64,000 nt of DNA from Flavobacterium azizsancarii (lineage in GTDB: Bacteria > Bacteroidota > Bacteroidia > Flavobacteriales > Flavobacteriaceae): positions 62,001-126,000 of the forward strand of contig NZ_JAMZNK010000008.1 in the NCBI RefSeq assembly GCF_027980145.1, read 5' to 3'. Positions 63,093-64,000 of the stretch are shown here, in pieces; within the stretch, counting starts at the first letter, position 1; each line of letters begins with the position of its first letter. A program made the position numbers and the translations under genes. The notes under the pieces are model-generated. The model did no database searches and had not been told where the DNA came from. It worked only from the letters and a program-made list of their open reading frames with translations.

Positions 63093-64000
63093 ATGCTAGA
63101 GAATTTCCCTTTTTATTTAGGTTTGTTAATTGTTATTTTATTACTGATTATGTTGGCCAATAAAATAAAAGTAGCTTATCCGATATTGTTGGTATTGGCC
63201 GGATTGGCAATCAGCTTTATCCCAAAGGTGCCTTTAATACAAATCGAACCTGATTTAATATTCTTTATATTTCTGCCTCCTTTACTGTACGAAGCGGCCT
63301 GGACGGTTTCATGGAAAGAAATGTGGCGCTGGCGACGCATTATTACCAGTTTTGCCTTTGTAGTTGTTTTTGTTTCGGCATTATCTGTTGCCTTAGTTGC
63401 TAATTATATTATTCCCGGATTTTCATTGGCGCTTGGTTTTGTTTTGGGCGGAATTGTATCTCCTCCGGATGCAGTAAGTGCCGGTGCTATTTTGAAATTT
63501 GTAAAAGTACCCAAAACTATTTCATCAATTTTAGAAGGCGAAAGTTTGCTGAATGACGCCTCTTCTTTAATTATTTTCAGATTTGCAATGATTGCCGTTG
63601 CAACAGAGCAATTTATATTTTATAAAGCCGCCGTTAGTTTTAGCTGGATGATTTTTGGCGGAGTTGGAATTGGGTTATTAATTGGCTGGCTTTTTATGAA
63701 AGCGCACAAATATTTGCCTACAGATGCAAATGTCGATATTGTTTTGTCTTTGCTTACACCCTATATTATTTATCTGGCTGCCGAAGAAGTTCATAGTTCC
63801 GGTGTATTGGCCGTAGTATGTGGCGGATTGCTTTTGTCTAATAACCGACACCGATTTTTGAGCAGTAAATCTCGTTTGCAGGGCATCAATGTTTGGCAAA
63901 GCCTTACTTTTATTCTGAATGGTTTTGTGTTTATGCTGATTGGCTTAGATCTGCCACAAATTACAAACGGTCTTAAAGTCGAAGATGTTAGCATTTCGTC
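63093..64000 (+). CDS. Na+/H+ antiporter, CPA1 family (partial)
   Basis: Open from the ATG at 63093 to the window edge, 302 residues and more. Membrane helices throughout; FLPPLLYEAAWTVSW, then the CPA1 ion-binding helix LGGIVSPPDAVSAGAILK and EGESLLNDASSLIIFRFA, then FILNGFVFMLIGLDLPQ. It would exchange Na+ or K+ for protons in the inner membrane. Begins 33 bp after the AraC gene on the same strand, so could be cotranscribed. The C-terminus is outside. Confidence 0.92.
   Translation, partial: MLENFPFYLGLLIVILLLIMLANKIKVAYPILLVLAGLAISFIPKVPLIQIEPDLIFFIFLPPLLYEAAWTVSWKEMWRWRRIITSFAFVVVFVSALSVALVANYIIPGFSLALGFVLGGIVSPPDAVSAGAILKFVKVPKTISSILEGESLLNDASSLIIFRFAMIAVATEQFIFYKAAVSFSWMIFGGVGIGLLIGWLFMKAHKYLPTDANVDIVLSLLTPYIIYLAAEEVHSSGVLAVVCGGLLLSNNRHRFLSSKSRLQGINVWQSLTFILNGFVFMLIGLDLPQITNGLKVEDVSIS

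Overview
The window is AT-rich chromosomal DNA of a Flavobacteriaceae bacterium, most likely Flavobacterium. Evidence: several starts are preceded by the Bacteroidota promoter form TTTG/TTG-N17-19-TAnnTTTG; L34, L31B, HU, 6S RNA and MurA are of Bacteroidota type; and the neighbourhoods (zapA-6S-rny, aroQ near xerD, DUF493-DUF4290-murA, recQ-fmt-HU-YqgE) are, as I recall them, flavobacterial. There is no prophage, CRISPR array, rRNA operon or intact insertion sequence. Most of the window is vertical core genome separated by short palindromic repeats.

Layout. 1-7.9 kb: end of a DUF4252 gene, DUF2459 and YiaA membrane proteins, carB (without the usual C-terminal allosteric domain), rpmH, a TPR membrane protein and a small hydrolase. 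8-11.9 kb: a porin plus DASS-type anion transporter operon and a low-complexity EF-hand secreted protein. 12.1-15.6 kb: a tripartite export operon (TolC, HlyD lipoprotein, ABC-2 permease) with no ATPase gene. 15.7-16.6 kb: a collapsed second copy of the porin/transporter pair. 16.8-21.4 kb: ABC-F ATPase, two PepSY-like secreted proteins, a GlmU-like protein and L31B. 21.7-27.9 kb: a cell-envelope operon (DUF4199, GT2 glycosyltransferase, phosphohexomutase, MsbA-like exporter) into which a YhcG-type nuclease gene is seamlessly inserted. 28-34.5 kb: DUF2971, then an M23 peptidase / TonB-dependent receptor / membrane protein / EF-hand lipoprotein run. 34.6-37.1 kb: division and RNA genes (coiled-coil protein, zapA, 6S RNA, rny). 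37.3-45.9 kb: a PAS histidine kinase, xerD, a tandem family of small outer-membrane barrels (one with a nonsense codon, one cut by an IS-end-like remnant), aroQ and a large DUF5686 protein. 46.4-50 kb: CDF transporter, murA, DUF4290, DUF493. 50.3-57.5 kb: esterase, AAA ATPase, recQ, fmt, HU, YqgE, a class IV aminotransferase and a START-like protein. 57.6-64 kb: tRNA-Met(CAT), a broken XRE regulator, an aldo/keto reductase cluster divergent from an AraC regulator, and the start of a Na+/H+ antiporter.

The most notable points are the decayed duplicate porin/transporter operon, whose deletion joins porin codon ~60 to mid-transporter; the YhcG nuclease gene coupled by ATGA overlap inside an envelope operon; the ATPase-less ABC-2 export operon; MurA with Asp in place of the fosfomycin-target Cys; and several families of dispersed structured intergenic repeats, including a MITE-like element. 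I did not find a clearly new multi-gene system; the nearest candidates are given in the findings with their uncertainty.
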